Positions 43,301-51,479 of a stretch of DNA of 64,000 nucleotides are shown piece by piece. The notes under the pieces are model-generated. The model did not search any database, was not told the origin of the DNA, and saw nothing but the letters and a program-made list of their open reading frames with translations. Every line of letters begins with the position of its first letter. The stretch's first letter is position 1. Both the position numbers and the translations under genes were made by a program. The stretch is from Paraburkholderia aspalathi (GTDB taxonomy: Bacteria > Pseudomonadota > Gammaproteobacteria > Burkholderiales > Burkholderiaceae), in NCBI RefSeq assembly GCF_900116445.1, contig NZ_FPBH01000003.1:248001-312000 (forward strand), in the 5' to 3' direction.

Positions 43301-44631
43301 GCAGCAAGGACCTGCTTCCGATAGGAGATCGGAAGAGCGGCCGGGTCGCCCCAGTGAAAGTGGATCTCGGGTGCCGTCTCCACTAACAAGGCCGCCAATC
43401 TCCCGCGCCAGGATGCGGCGCCGGATTTGACCAGCCATGCGGCGACTGGTGCCATCGAGGCACGCAATGTCATCGCACCGTCGATATGTACAAACAGAAG
43501 ATCCTGCAGCGCCTCGAACGGACAGTTGTGCTCCATGAGTCGCTCAATCCACGACGCGGCCAGATACTCGACGTGCGACCGGTGATGAAATGACAGTGCC
43601 CCACGACTTTCAGAATCGAAGATGGCGCGGTCCAACAATGCCCGTCTTTCGCCAGGCTTCCAGTCACCGGGCAGAATGAGTTCAGCGGAAAGGCGTTTTT
43701 GATCGGAGATGTGTCCATCGTCCGGGACTTCGAATTTTAGGTTTTTGCATAACACCGCAGCAGCAGCGAGGTATTCCGCGCCGCTTCTGGCTCGCTCCGG
43801 CGTCAGCGGGTCCCTCTTCTCCTTGTTTGATACCTCGGCAAGCAGCTTCTTGACCATATACTCCGTCAATGCGCTCAAGCCGCTCAGCGTTTTATTCTCT
43901 TGCCAGTATGCGTACAAGTTGGAAACGTCCAGAGGACGACCAGCAAACGGCCACGCGTTATGCTCCTTCAGCGCATCGAGAAAGCGCTGCGCATCCCGAA
44001 TATCCCGGCTCTCCGCAAATAGGCGAACCTGCTCCGACGTAAGCGGGAGAATGGTTGTAACGAGAATCTTCCCGTCATCGCCTGCGGTTGACGTGCCGCC
44101 ATCAACCAGCGCGACGAATCGCTCTCGAATCGCCCCGCGATCGGTCTGTGGCCGCCATTCGCTAATCCTCGAACTGACGACCAGCCGCGCTCGGAAGCGG
44201 GCACGCCCTAACGCGCTGCCAAGCCGGTCGAGCGCGACAACGAAGTCATCATCGCGCTTGAGCTTTGACTCATCAACGGCGTCCAGAAAGAATAAGGCAG
44301 AGGTGTTTGAACTTATCCAACGATTTAAACGGGCAAGCTCCTCGGCGGACAGGATCGTGTCGATGTTCTCGGTGACCAGTTGCTCGAGTCTCAGGAAAAA
44401 ACTATCGGTATGGCGACGATGTTGGGCGCGTAGCTCTTCAGACTTCCCGCTGCCCGGTTCACCGAGAACAACGACCAGCCGGTAGGTCAGAAGAGACGGC
44501 CAATCCAGTTCATTCTGATGATCGACGAATTCAGCGATGTAGCTCCGTCTCGCGGCTTCATCGACAGATTCTTCCTCCCGATAAACCTCGAACTTTCGTC
44601 CGAGCTCAACAAATCCTGTTTCTGCATCCAA
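40354..44631 (-). CDS. Giant P-loop NTPase with C-terminal nuclease motif
   Basis: 1425 residues. N-terminal NACHT/STAND-like NTPase: Walker A LGEPGSGKS (~56-64), Walker B FFLDAVDE (~114-121), RLVVSSR sensor. Then about 1100 residues of helical repeat-like sequence, probably a sensor. The last ~120 residues carry PD-(D/E)xK elements: PDL (D1313), PVEVK (E1327, K1329), and a QLVGQY stretch (Q1347) as in QxxxY nucleases. Layout NTPase-sensor-nuclease fits an anti-phage STAND protein, but I know no family with exactly this end. Start is a TTG after GGGGA; no ATG exists near the N-terminus. Lies 143 nt after the kinase gene, suggesting one operon. Confidence 0.75.
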   Translation of the reverse strand: MDAETGFVELGRKFEVYREEESVDEAARRSYIAEFVDHQNELDWPSLLTYRLVVVLGEPGSGKSEELRAQHRRHTDSFFLRLEQLVTENIDTILSAEELARLNRWISSNTSALFFLDAVDESKLKRDDDFVVALDRLGSALGRARFRARLVVSSRISEWRPQTDRGAIRERFVALVDGGTSTAGDDGKILVTTILPLTSEQVRLFAESRDIRDAQRFLDALKEHNAWPFAGRPLDVSNLYAYWQENKTLSGLSALTEYMVKKLLAEVSNKEKRDPLTPERARSGAEYLAAAAVLCKNLKFEVPDDGHISDQKRLSAELILPGDWKPGERRALLDRAIFDSESRGALSFHHRSHVEYLAASWIERLMEHNCPFEALQDLLFVHIDGAMTLRASMAPVAAWLVKSGAASWRGRLAALLVETAPEIHFHWGDPAALPISYRKQVLAAIVSKYRGREYVAIEVSLDALARVADASLAEDISTYLTDRDVSDSLKAHLLMIIMEGKLPDCIGSVLELFEDGDTSETLRRYAVLAIRDAGTHEHLQRLSESYRRLEDVDNKTLGCLFETLFPACLSVEQALELLRRATSVSRYELEFLTTVKAQLARSFDDANAMLVLRGMVAMMAHEPLSVSQGVSVEYHWVTELMPLCLSAALVRSTFSEADIDIIFEAELYVERAIMFDGQGYEDVKADREKIRDAFAKSAELRRAIFWRRVARYRTSQHGKEPPSHILNPHVSLLPWTLADVDWMVTDSLERVDDLDRKVVIEALLSLWWTERKPLLAVAWRLRPVLARRDLRPLVLKHFRNRLIAPVWLRYQKYGRHRLLDPHWWTMRRMAMVRWRNAAKSQFWLWTHLAGVRSGKYPQAIKYLVESMFDSGATQYSVLAWDKVRARWGATLASAARDGCANVWRQFSPPLPYEREAKNSVDGRVMLGLIALQTAWEAGHSEFVQFNGTDVHRAVRYACSELNGLPDWFGALADAHPDNVANTLMLAVDAEFKYPPDMAHIHEVLAKLAGAKSPTIAAANAVHHCLSRHDPLNHRVLEQAATTLLRTGASCFDDLLALAPSRVQLYGAGESHWLTWMSLWLRLDATPAVRYLETTINGCTTDDADELVVRLCSMLGGSYGAALPLGRASFLAPSSLALLIPLVCRHVRRENDIDRLGNGVYSPLPRDDAQDFRSRLWEALRTSDAHEADGVLQGFLDEDAVPTERDWILSILEARKGKQADPAAWLPEDVQTFGMHYRHRPRSDYQLYQLGTRLLMDIKANVEMSENATDRLQVRKEDREAQFQGFLKRQLDQRSLQWFAVTQESTVDLNQRPDLRIEMPDIGALPVEVKLANLDWTAEKLLERLEVQLVGQYLRAFGVNYGVYVIGNTDPKRRWQRPGDKKLMSFAELVALLQTRARELVCERTESVHGLTVIGMDFSDPRERSA

Positions 44632-44774
44632 TTGAGGTCCCCGATGGATTGGACTTGTCTATTGTTCAATTCTACGATGCTGCAATGTTTCGGCGCTGTT
44701 TAGCCCCGAAGACGGCTGTTCGCATCAACAACCAAAACTTTTAACAGCGACCACCCGACGCGCTTGCGTTGCGT

Positions 44775-46295
44775 TCAGTTACCGATCGAACTGGCGCCCT
44801 GCAAAAGATAGTCGCAGAACGTATCGAAGGCGTCGCCCATTACTACCGTCAGATCGGGACGAACGCCAGGCCACTGGGAAGCGCGAAACGCATGGAACAG
44901 GGTGTAGCCCTGTCCGACGAACGACTTGTGGATGTGCAAGGCCGCGCCACCCCGATGACCCGGCGTGCGCACGCTTCGATGACTCGTGCTGGTCAAATAG
45001 CCGCCCCACGTGAGGTTCGGCGGCGTGCGCAATGGAGGACGCACATAGTATGGAAGGAATACCAGTTCCGCATCTTCCATGGGCCGCTTTCTCGGCTGGT
45101 CGCCGACCGTGATAAACGGACGCCAAACCTGACAGAGCAGAAACTGAAGCGTCTCGATTTTGTGGAACGTCGCCTGGGGTCGCGTCACGCACAGTTCGAT
45201 ACCGGAAAGCGCTTTCAGCATACTGGTTTGGTTGCTGTACGGAAGTGCTCCAGGCACGGTCGCCTCCTGAACGGCACACTCAAAAACGCCATCCACATGG
45301 GCTGTGTCGCGGATCTGTTGCAGTTGAACCATCAACCAGTCCATCAAGGAGCGCTGGGTCGAACCGAGCACTTCGGTTTCCGTTCGACGCGTTTCCTGGT
45401 TCTCTGCAATGACCCGCTGAGCGTCCAACTCGCGTTGCTGCAGGCGTTTGATGGCATCGAGTGAAGTTGAGGTCAGGGGCGTGATCTGCGCGCGCGCTTC
45501 CCAGGAGGCGATCTGTTCCAGCTCCGAAGCCACCTCGGTCATGCTTTTCAGCCGCCTATCTTCCAGGCAGATCATCTTGCCCAGCAGCATCCGGAGCAGG
45601 TGGTATCGCCCGCCTTGCGCGAACACCTGCGCGTAGGGCTCCTCGTGAATGGCTTCGCGCGGCAGCAAGACCCCGCCGGAAATCATGTAGTAAATCAGTT
45701 TGCCCAAGGAGTACACATCGGCCGCAGGCCTTACGTCGATGATGCGGCCACCCTCCATTTCCGGCGCCATGAAAATGCGTGGCCCAACCGCTTCGTCGAC
45801 AGGGGTGATCCGGTCGTCCGCATGCATATAGCAGATACCGAAATCCGTCAGGAGCGCGTGTTGTCCCACGTCCCGAAACAGCACGTTCTGCGGCTTGACG
45901 TCCCGGTGGACCACGCCCGCCCCGTGGGCCGCGGCGAGCGCCGATGCCAGTTGCCGTGCAACGATCAGGGTGCTGTCGAGCGAATCCTTGTAGGCCAGCA
46001 CCCGCCTGCTCAGGTCACCGCCAGCTGCCAGGGGCATGACAATGTATAGCGACTGTTTCGGATCGTCGCTGATCGGCGAATGGTCGATCAGCTTGACGAC
46101 GTGCTCGTGGTCCACACGCTGGATCGCTTCGATCTCCCGGATGAACCGGTCCTCCCGGTTACGGTTCCTCAGGCGTTTGAGCGCGACCGGGTCCGGATAC
46201 TGTCCCGATCGATCGGAGGCATGGAAAACATCCCCCTGTCCACCGCCACCGAGGGATCCTCCCAGGATCCAGCGATCACCATAGGTCGTTGCCAT
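44775..46295 (-). CDS. Hanks-type Ser/Thr protein kinase with unknown C-terminal domain
   Basis: 506 residues. Complete kinase domain in residues ~8-265: glycine loop LGGGGQGDV, ATP lysine in PVALKRL, catalytic loop HRDVKPQN, DFG, and APEM. No transmembrane segment and no PASTA repeats. A linker helix (~285-320) leads to a ~190-residue C-terminal domain of no known family (SMLKALSGIELCVTRPQ..., LVFLPYYVRPPLRTPPNLT). AAGGA lies 6 nt before the ATG. It is first in a minus-strand row with two nucleases and likely signals to them, as do phage-sensing kinases such as Stk2; this is inferred from context. Confidence 0.85.
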   Translation of the reverse strand: MATTYGDRWILGGSLGGGGQGDVFHASDRSGQYPDPVALKRLRNRNREDRFIREIEAIQRVDHEHVVKLIDHSPISDDPKQSLYIVMPLAAGGDLSRRVLAYKDSLDSTLIVARQLASALAAAHGAGVVHRDVKPQNVLFRDVGQHALLTDFGICYMHADDRITPVDEAVGPRIFMAPEMEGGRIIDVRPAADVYSLGKLIYYMISGGVLLPREAIHEEPYAQVFAQGGRYHLLRMLLGKMICLEDRRLKSMTEVASELEQIASWEARAQITPLTSTSLDAIKRLQQRELDAQRVIAENQETRRTETEVLGSTQRSLMDWLMVQLQQIRDTAHVDGVFECAVQEATVPGALPYSNQTSMLKALSGIELCVTRPQATFHKIETLQFLLCQVWRPFITVGDQPRKRPMEDAELVFLPYYVRPPLRTPPNLTWGGYLTSTSHRSVRTPGHRGGAALHIHKSFVGQGYTLFHAFRASQWPGVRPDLTVVMGDAFDTFCDYLLQGASSIGN

Positions 46296-46666
46296 CCGCG
46301 TCCTTGCAAGTCAGCACTCCCGTTGACACCCTCGGTCGACTCACGAGGATGAGGAGCGAATATCCGTGCTCGCTGCACGGGTCTTCCGCTTCGTTGGGCG
46401 ATCAACGCCCTTTGCACGCTGCCTCGATCCGTCCTTGAGGTCGCGGCTCATTTTACCTGCTTGACGCGCCCGCGCCGCGCGTAAGGAGCCAGGTATCGGC
46501 CGAAATGTGCGGCCCACTTGCGCGCCAGGTACCCCGTACCGCGTGCTCGCAATGCCGCGGACCCTCACTGCGTAAATCGGTTGCCGCCGCAATCGCTTTG
46601 TTTGCGGCGACGACCGGATCAACACCGCACGCTGCTGCCATCGAAATTGATGCAGGGGCTTGCTCC
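46296..46666. other. Spacer between defence island and T4SS, no clear gene
   Basis: 371 nt. It must hold the promoter of the kinase gene (minus) and of the second T4SS block (plus), but no good -35/-10 pair stands out. A 36-codon minus-strand frame (46451-46341, MSRDLKDGSRQRAKGVDRPT...) ends 45 nt before the kinase start; it is very basic, has only an AGGT before its ATG and may be chance. Confidence 0.5.
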
Positions 46667-47020
46667 ATGTCAGGAACCAGGACGTCGATGCGCCGGACCC
46701 GCGCCCTCGGTCGGGCTGTGTGCGTCGGCCTGCTCGTCAGCGGACCCGTGCTGGCAGCCGGAACCGATTCGGCAACCGGCTCGCTGGCGACCATCGAGCG
46801 GCAACTCGACAGCATCGACCGGCTCGCCGCCGCCTCCGAGCAGTTGCCCGAGGACCGCGGCCGCTATCACTTCGACTATCTCCGCCTGCACGCCGACGTG
46901 GCGCGCATTCGCACGGGCCTTCACGACTACCTGAGTCCGCCTCGCGCGCAGCCGCGCGATTCCGCCGACCTGCTGGGCGACTACCGCGAGCCCGTCGAAC
47001 CCGCGCAGGCGCAGCCATGA
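46667..47020 (+). CDS. RAQPRD-family ICE protein
   Basis: 117 residues. Signal peptide (cleavage near VLAAG), then LATIERQLDSIDRLAAASE and the family-defining RAQPRD motif near the C-terminus (SPPRAQPRDSADLLGDYR). Exported T4SS component of unknown function, first of the long second T4SS run. AGGGG lies 8 nt before 46667; an in-frame ATG at 46688 is also possible. It overlaps the next gene by ATGA. Confidence 0.85.
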   Translation: MSGTRTSMRRTRALGRAVCVGLLVSGPVLAAGTDSATGSLATIERQLDSIDRLAAASEQLPEDRGRYHFDYLRLHADVARIRTGLHDYLSPPRAQPRDSADLLGDYREPVEPAQAQP

Positions 47021-47256
47021 ACCTCACGGGCGACCAGGCGACGGCCTTCCAGAGCAACGGCGGCTTCACGCCCGCCGCCGTGTCCACGCTCATGTATGGC
47101 GTGGTGTTTGCCACCGTCCTCGTCTGGGGCGTCTGGGCCATCCGCACCGCCTATGTCGGCTGGGCCGACCACCGCATCTCCCAACGCCAGTTCCTCGGGG
47201 TCGCCGTGCGGTTCGCGGCGATCTATGTGGTGCTGACCTTCTTCCTGCTGTCGTAA
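47017..47256 (+). CDS. TIGR03758 family ICE membrane protein
   Basis: 79 residues, two membrane segments (VSTLMYGVVFATVLVWGVWA and VAVRFAAIYVVLTFFLLS). Short length, FQSNGGFTP start and RISQRQFLGV loop fit TIGR03758, a small inner-membrane subunit found between RAQPRD and TIGR03745 proteins. Confidence 0.85.
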   Translation: MNLTGDQATAFQSNGGFTPAAVSTLMYGVVFATVLVWGVWAIRTAYVGWADHRISQRQFLGVAVRFAAIYVVLTFFLLS

Positions 47257-47272
47257 CCCGAGGAATGTCGCG

Positions 47273-47620
47273 ATGAAACGTTCAACCTTGTCTCGTGCCG
47301 TGCCGTGGTTCCTCGCACCCTTCGTCCTGCTCCCGTTCGCCGCGCACGCGGCCCTGCCGGCCATCGAGGACCCAAGCCGCGGCGAAGGCAGCGGCATCCT
47401 GCAGACGATCCAGAATTACGGCTACGACATCGTGATGCTCGTCGCACTGCTGGTCATCGCCGCAATTTTTATCGGCGTCTGCTACCACGCCTACAGCTCG
47501 TATGCGGAGATCCATACCGGCCGCAAGACCTGGGGGCAGTTCGGCATGACGGTCGCGGTGGGCGCACTGCTGCTCGTGATCGCCATCTGGCTGCTGACCA
47601 AAGCGACCGGCATTTTGTGA
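47273..47620 (+). CDS. TIGR03745 family ICE membrane protein (pilin-like)
   Basis: 115 residues. Signal peptide (PFAAHAALP), then two membrane segments with a short charged loop (YAEIHTGRKTWGQFG) between them. This is the layout of VirB2-type pilin subunits, and TIGR03745 holds that position in the cluster; the pilin role is inferred. Start 7 nt after GAGGAA. Confidence 0.85.
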   Translation: MKRSTLSRAVPWFLAPFVLLPFAAHAALPAIEDPSRGEGSGILQTIQNYGYDIVMLVALLVIAAIFIGVCYHAYSSYAEIHTGRKTWGQFGMTVAVGALLLVIAIWLLTKATGIL

Positions 47621-47630
47621 GCACGGCGTC

Positions 47631-48029
47631 ATGTCCGATACGCCCGAGCTTCGCGGGGACGGCACGGTGACGTTCCTGCCGCACCGCCTCAACCGGCAAC
47701 CCGTTATCGTGCGCGGCATGACCGCCGACGAACTGTGGATGACGGTCGGCCTGTCGGCCGCCCTCAGCCTGATCGCCGGCATTCCGCTCGCGTGGCTTGC
47801 CAGGAGTCTCGCCGTCGCGCCCACGCTGGTCGTCGTCGGCATCGCGGCCGGCCTGTTCCTCGGCGGTGGTGTCCTGCGCCGACGCAAGCGCGGCCGCCCC
47901 GACACCTGGCTGTACCGGCAAATCCAATGGCAGCTGCGCTGCCGTCTGCCCTCTTTCGCCCGCCTGCTCGGTGGCCAGGACCTGATCGTGCGCGCGGGCC
48001 GCTGGAGCACGCGACGGGGTCCGGCATGA
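47631..48029 (+). CDS. TIGR03750 family conjugal transfer protein
   Basis: 132 residues. TFLPHRLNRQPVIVRGMTADEL is characteristic; two central membrane segments and a basic C-terminus (RRRKRGRPDTWLYRQIQ). Comparable in size and layout to TraL/VirB3-type inner-membrane proteins. It overlaps the next gene by ATGA. Confidence 0.88.
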   Translation: MSDTPELRGDGTVTFLPHRLNRQPVIVRGMTADELWMTVGLSAALSLIAGIPLAWLARSLAVAPTLVVVGIAAGLFLGGGVLRRRKRGRPDTWLYRQIQWQLRCRLPSFARLLGGQDLIVRAGRWSTRRGPA

Positions 48030-48703
48030 GCCGCTTCAAGAACGAGGTTGCGCATCTGCAGGCGCACGTCCGCACGTTGCGCGTGGGCGCCGCGGCGCTC
48101 GCCATACTCGCGCTCATGTTCGGCTTCGGCTGGTGGAGCGCCCCGAAGAATCTCACCATCCATGTTCCGCCCGACCTGCGCTCGGGTAGCACGCGACGCT
48201 GGTGGGATGTACCGCCAGAGTCGGTCTACACGTTTGCGTTCTACGTCTTCCAGCAACTCAATCGCTGGCCGACCAACGGCGAGGACGATTACCCGCGCAA
48301 CCTGCATGCGCTGTCGTCCTACCTGACGCCCGCGTGCCAGACCACACTGCAGCAGGATTTCGCACTCCGCCGCGATAGTGGCGAGCTGCGTCAGCGCGTG
48401 CGCGGCGTCTATGAAATTCCCGGTCGCGGCTACGGTGACGATCCGACCGCACGGGTCAAGGTGGTCTCGAACAGCAACTGGATCGTGACGCTCGATCTCA
48501 CCGCCGACGAGTACTTCGGTGCGGAACAGGTCAAGCGCGCGCTGGTTCGCTACGCCCTGAAGGTCGTGCGGGCCGACATCGACCCGGAGAAGAATCCCTT
48601 CGGCCTCGCGCTCGACTGCTACGCCGGTCCCCCGCAACGCATCGCCGTCCCGCCACCGCCCGCACCGGCGTCCGCCGCCGCGCCTCAGGGAGTATCCCCA
48701 TGA
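48026..48703 (+). CDS. TIGR03746 family ICE protein (TraE/VirB8-like position)
   Basis: 225 residues. One N-terminal membrane segment (AALAILALMFGFGWW), then a periplasmic domain with NLTIHVPPDLRSGS, VYTFAFYVFQQLNRWP and the pattern of TraE/VirB8-like channel scaffolds. Ends in a Pro/Ala tail. Overlaps neighbours on both sides by ATGA. Confidence 0.87.
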   Translation: MSRFKNEVAHLQAHVRTLRVGAAALAILALMFGFGWWSAPKNLTIHVPPDLRSGSTRRWWDVPPESVYTFAFYVFQQLNRWPTNGEDDYPRNLHALSSYLTPACQTTLQQDFALRRDSGELRQRVRGVYEIPGRGYGDDPTARVKVVSNSNWIVTLDLTADEYFGAEQVKRALVRYALKVVRADIDPEKNPFGLALDCYAGPPQRIAVPPPPAPASAAAPQGVSP

Positions 48704-49605
48704 AACGCTTCGTCCTGAAGGGAAGCGTCGCCGCCGCGCTCGTGCTCGGCAGTATCTCCGCGAGCCACGCGGTCGAGATCCTGCACTGGCAGCGACTGCC
48801 GCTTGCCGTACCGCTGGTCGTCGGCCAGGAGCGGGTAATCTTTGTGGACCGCAACGTGCGCGTTGGTGTCCCCGCCACCGTCGCCGATCATCTGCGGGTG
48901 CAGAGCGCGGGCGGTGCGATTTACCTGCGCCCCAGCGCGCCGATCGAGCCGACCCGCCTCGCCCTGCAGGACGCCAGCAATGGAGCGCTGATTCTGCTCG
49001 ACATCGAGGCCAAGGAAGCGAAGGCGGATCAGGCGCCGCTCGAGCCGATACAGATCGTCAGCGATCCCTTGCCCGCCACGCATTACGGCACCCGCGCACC
49101 CGCCGCCGACGATGCGGCGACACCGGCCACCTCGCACAGTGCGCCGGAAACTCCGGTGTCGGTCGTGCTGACCCGCTATGCCGCGCAGACGCTCTATGCG
49201 CCGCTGCGCACGGTCGAAGCCGTCAACGGCATCGCCCGCGTCAATCTGCGCCGCGACCTTGCACTCGATACGCTATTGCCCACCCTGCCGGTGCGAGCCA
49301 CCGCACTCGCCGCGTGGCGGCTGGACAACGCGTGGGTCACCGCAGTCCGGCTTTCGCATACCGCGCCCGGCTGGCTGGCGCTCGATCCGCGCGCACTGCA
49401 GGGCGATTTTGTCGCCGCGACGTTCCAGCATCCTGATCTCGGACCGGCCGGCCAGTCAACCGATACGACCGTGCTGTACCTGGTCACGCAGGGTCATGGT
49501 CTCGCCGAATCCCTGCTCCCCGCGGTCAGCCCGATCGACCCCTCACTGAACCTCCCGCCCGCCGACGAGGCGAGCGCCGGCCACGGAGGCGACCATGAAA
49601 AGTAA
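48700..49605 (+). CDS. TIGR03749 family ICE protein (TraK/VirB9-like position)
   Basis: 301 residues. Signal peptide (ISASHAVE), then VEILHWQRLPLAVPLVVGQE and a beta-rich periplasmic domain, as in TraK/VirB9 outer-membrane core subunits. Its last 11 nt overlap the TIGR03752 gene. Confidence 0.87.
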   Translation: MKRFVLKGSVAAALVLGSISASHAVEILHWQRLPLAVPLVVGQERVIFVDRNVRVGVPATVADHLRVQSAGGAIYLRPSAPIEPTRLALQDASNGALILLDIEAKEAKADQAPLEPIQIVSDPLPATHYGTRAPAADDAATPATSHSAPETPVSVVLTRYAAQTLYAPLRTVEAVNGIARVNLRRDLALDTLLPTLPVRATALAAWRLDNAWVTAVRLSHTAPGWLALDPRALQGDFVAATFQHPDLGPAGQSTDTTVLYLVTQGHGLAESLLPAVSPIDPSLNLPPADEASAGHGGDHEK

Positions 49606-51064
49606 TGGCCTGTTGAAGTGGCTGATGATTCCGGTCGTCTTGCTGCTGGTGTTCGTCGGTATCCGTCTGTTCTCCGGCGGCCACCCCCGTGCGCCGACCA
49701 CGGGCGCGACGGACAGTCAGCTGACACCCGACGAAATGAAGGCGCTCGGCATCGAAGGCGATACGCCGCGCGACACGGTCGCAACCCTCGTCGGCCAGGT
49801 CAAGCAGTTGCGCGGCGAACTGCAGAACGTGCTCACCGACAACAAGACGCAGAAGGCCGAGAACGATCGGCTGCGTCAGCGCGAAAGCGATGTCGACCAG
49901 CGCGTGCAGAGCGCGCTCAACGGCGAGCGGGACCGCCTGAAGCACGAACGTGATCAGACCAGCAGCGACCAGCAGCAGACACAGGGGCTCCTCCAGGATC
50001 TGCAGCATCGGCTCGATACGCTGGGCAACAAGGGCGGCCAGGCCGATCTTCCGATCGGGCTCGGCCTTCGCGAAGGTGATGGGCAAGGTTTCAGTGGTGA
50101 TGGCATTCACTGGATCGAACCGCAGGACACCAAGCCGTCCCCCCAGCATGCTTCGGCATCGAACGGTGCGTCCGCGCCCGGTGGCGACACGCCCTTCGCG
50201 ACAAGTTTTGCGCCGGCCCCCGATCGGGTGCAGAAACCGCTCGACGGACCGGAAGATGCCGGTAACGATGCCGGTGCGGCGACAAAGACGCCCCCGGCGA
50301 CACCGGTCTACACGGTACCAGCCAACGCGACCCTGCTCGGCTCGGTGGCGATGACGGCGCTGATCGGCCGCGTGCCGATCGACGGCACGGTCAATGACCC
50401 CTACCCGTTCAAAGTGCTGGTCGGCGCGGACAATCTCACCGCGAACGGCATCGACCTGCCCGACGTGGCCGGCGCGGTCATCAGCGGCACCGCGTCGGGC
50501 GACTGGACGCTGTCATGCGTGCGCGGCCAGATCCGTTCCATCACCTTCGTGTTCAACGACGGTACCATCCGCACCCTGCCGGATGGGAAGAACCAGGGCA
50601 ACAGCGGCGGCTCGACCGCGCAGACCGGCAACACCAATGCCATCGAAGGTGGCCTCGGCTGGATCAGCGATCCCTACGGTGTGCCCTGCGTCAGCGGCGA
50701 CCGTCACAGCAACGCGCAGCAGTACCTCGGCTCGCAGGCCCTCATCACCGCCGCCGAAGCGGCCGCCGCATCGCTGATCAAGTCGAACGATGGCAGTGCC
50801 TCCTACATCACCAACAGCAACGGCACTCTCGGCACCGTCGGCATTTCGGGTAACGAAGCGATGGGTCGCATCCTCGCCGGCGGCGTCCAGGAGATGTCGC
50901 AGTGGGTCAACAAGCTTTACGGCCAGGCTTTCGCCGCGATCTACGTACCGCCCGGCGCGCCGGTGGCAGTGCATATCGAACGGTCGCTCGACATCGACTA
51001 CGACCCGAACGGCCGTCGCGTCAACCATCGCCTCGGAGGCACTCATGCATCGGACCTGGATTAA
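49595..51064 (+). CDS. TIGR03752 family ICE protein (TraB/VirB10-like)
   Basis: 489 residues. N-terminal membrane anchor (WLMIPVVLLLVFVGIRLF), coiled coil (~60-140; QVKQLRGELQNVL...), a Pro/Ala linker and a C-terminal beta-barrel-type domain (GSVAMTALIGRVPIDG..., AAIYVPPGAPVAVHIE) like TraB/VirB10, which spans the envelope. GGAGG precedes the start. It overlaps the lipoprotein gene by 20 nt. Confidence 0.88.
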   Translation: MKSNGLLKWLMIPVVLLLVFVGIRLFSGGHPRAPTTGATDSQLTPDEMKALGIEGDTPRDTVATLVGQVKQLRGELQNVLTDNKTQKAENDRLRQRESDVDQRVQSALNGERDRLKHERDQTSSDQQQTQGLLQDLQHRLDTLGNKGGQADLPIGLGLREGDGQGFSGDGIHWIEPQDTKPSPQHASASNGASAPGGDTPFATSFAPAPDRVQKPLDGPEDAGNDAGAATKTPPATPVYTVPANATLLGSVAMTALIGRVPIDGTVNDPYPFKVLVGADNLTANGIDLPDVAGAVISGTASGDWTLSCVRGQIRSITFVFNDGTIRTLPDGKNQGNSGGSTAQTGNTNAIEGGLGWISDPYGVPCVSGDRHSNAQQYLGSQALITAAEAAAASLIKSNDGSASYITNSNGTLGTVGISGNEAMGRILAGGVQEMSQWVNKLYGQAFAAIYVPPGAPVAVHIERSLDIDYDPNGRRVNHRLGGTHASDLD

Positions 51065-51479
51065 CGCGGGGAGCTTGCTGCTCGGCGCCGCCGTGCTCAG
51101 TGGCTGCGCAACCAGCAAGGACAAGCTGCTGCCGCATGGCGATGCCGACATGCGCGCGATCTGGGACCAGCAGACCGGGGGCACCCCCCGCGACAACCCG
51201 GCGTCGCGCCAGTTGCTCGACGCGCGGCAATCGTTGCGTCGCCCGTTGACGGCGGGCGATACCCAGACCGCCCCCGCGGACAACGCCCGCTACACGCGCA
51301 CCGCGCAGAACGAAATCTACCGGCAGTTCCAGCGACTGCCGAACCCCGACCTGGTTATGTATATGTTTCCGCACCTGGCCGGCAGCGATCCCGCACCCGT
51401 GCCGGGCTATACCACGGTGTTTCCGCTGTACCAGCGGGTGCAGTACGCGATGCCGGGCGAGCGCACGGAGAGCTACTGA
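51045..51479 (+). CDS. TIGR03751 family ICE lipoprotein
   Basis: 144 residues. Lipoprotein signal with lipobox LSGC (Cys ~21). The end (YTTVFPLYQRVQYAMPGER) is characteristic of this VirB7/TraV-like ICE lipoprotein. CGGAGG sits before the start; the stop shares one base with the TraC start. Confidence 0.88.
   Translation: MHRTWINAGSLLLGAAVLSGCATSKDKLLPHGDADMRAIWDQQTGGTPRDNPASRQLLDARQSLRRPLTAGDTQTAPADNARYTRTAQNEIYRQFQRLPNPDLVMYMFPHLAGSDPAPVPGYTTVFPLYQRVQYAMPGERTESY

Noticed and set aside
46341..46451. Small basic 36-residue protein upstream of the kinase
   Set aside because: Weak ribosome site, low-complexity sequence and no homologue that I recognise; kept only as a remark in the spacer entry.
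37640..46666. Avs (AVAST) system
   Set aside because: Avs proteins carry the nuclease or other effector at the N-terminus and a tetratricopeptide-like sensor after the NTPase. Here the nuclease motifs are C-terminal, so the label would be premature.
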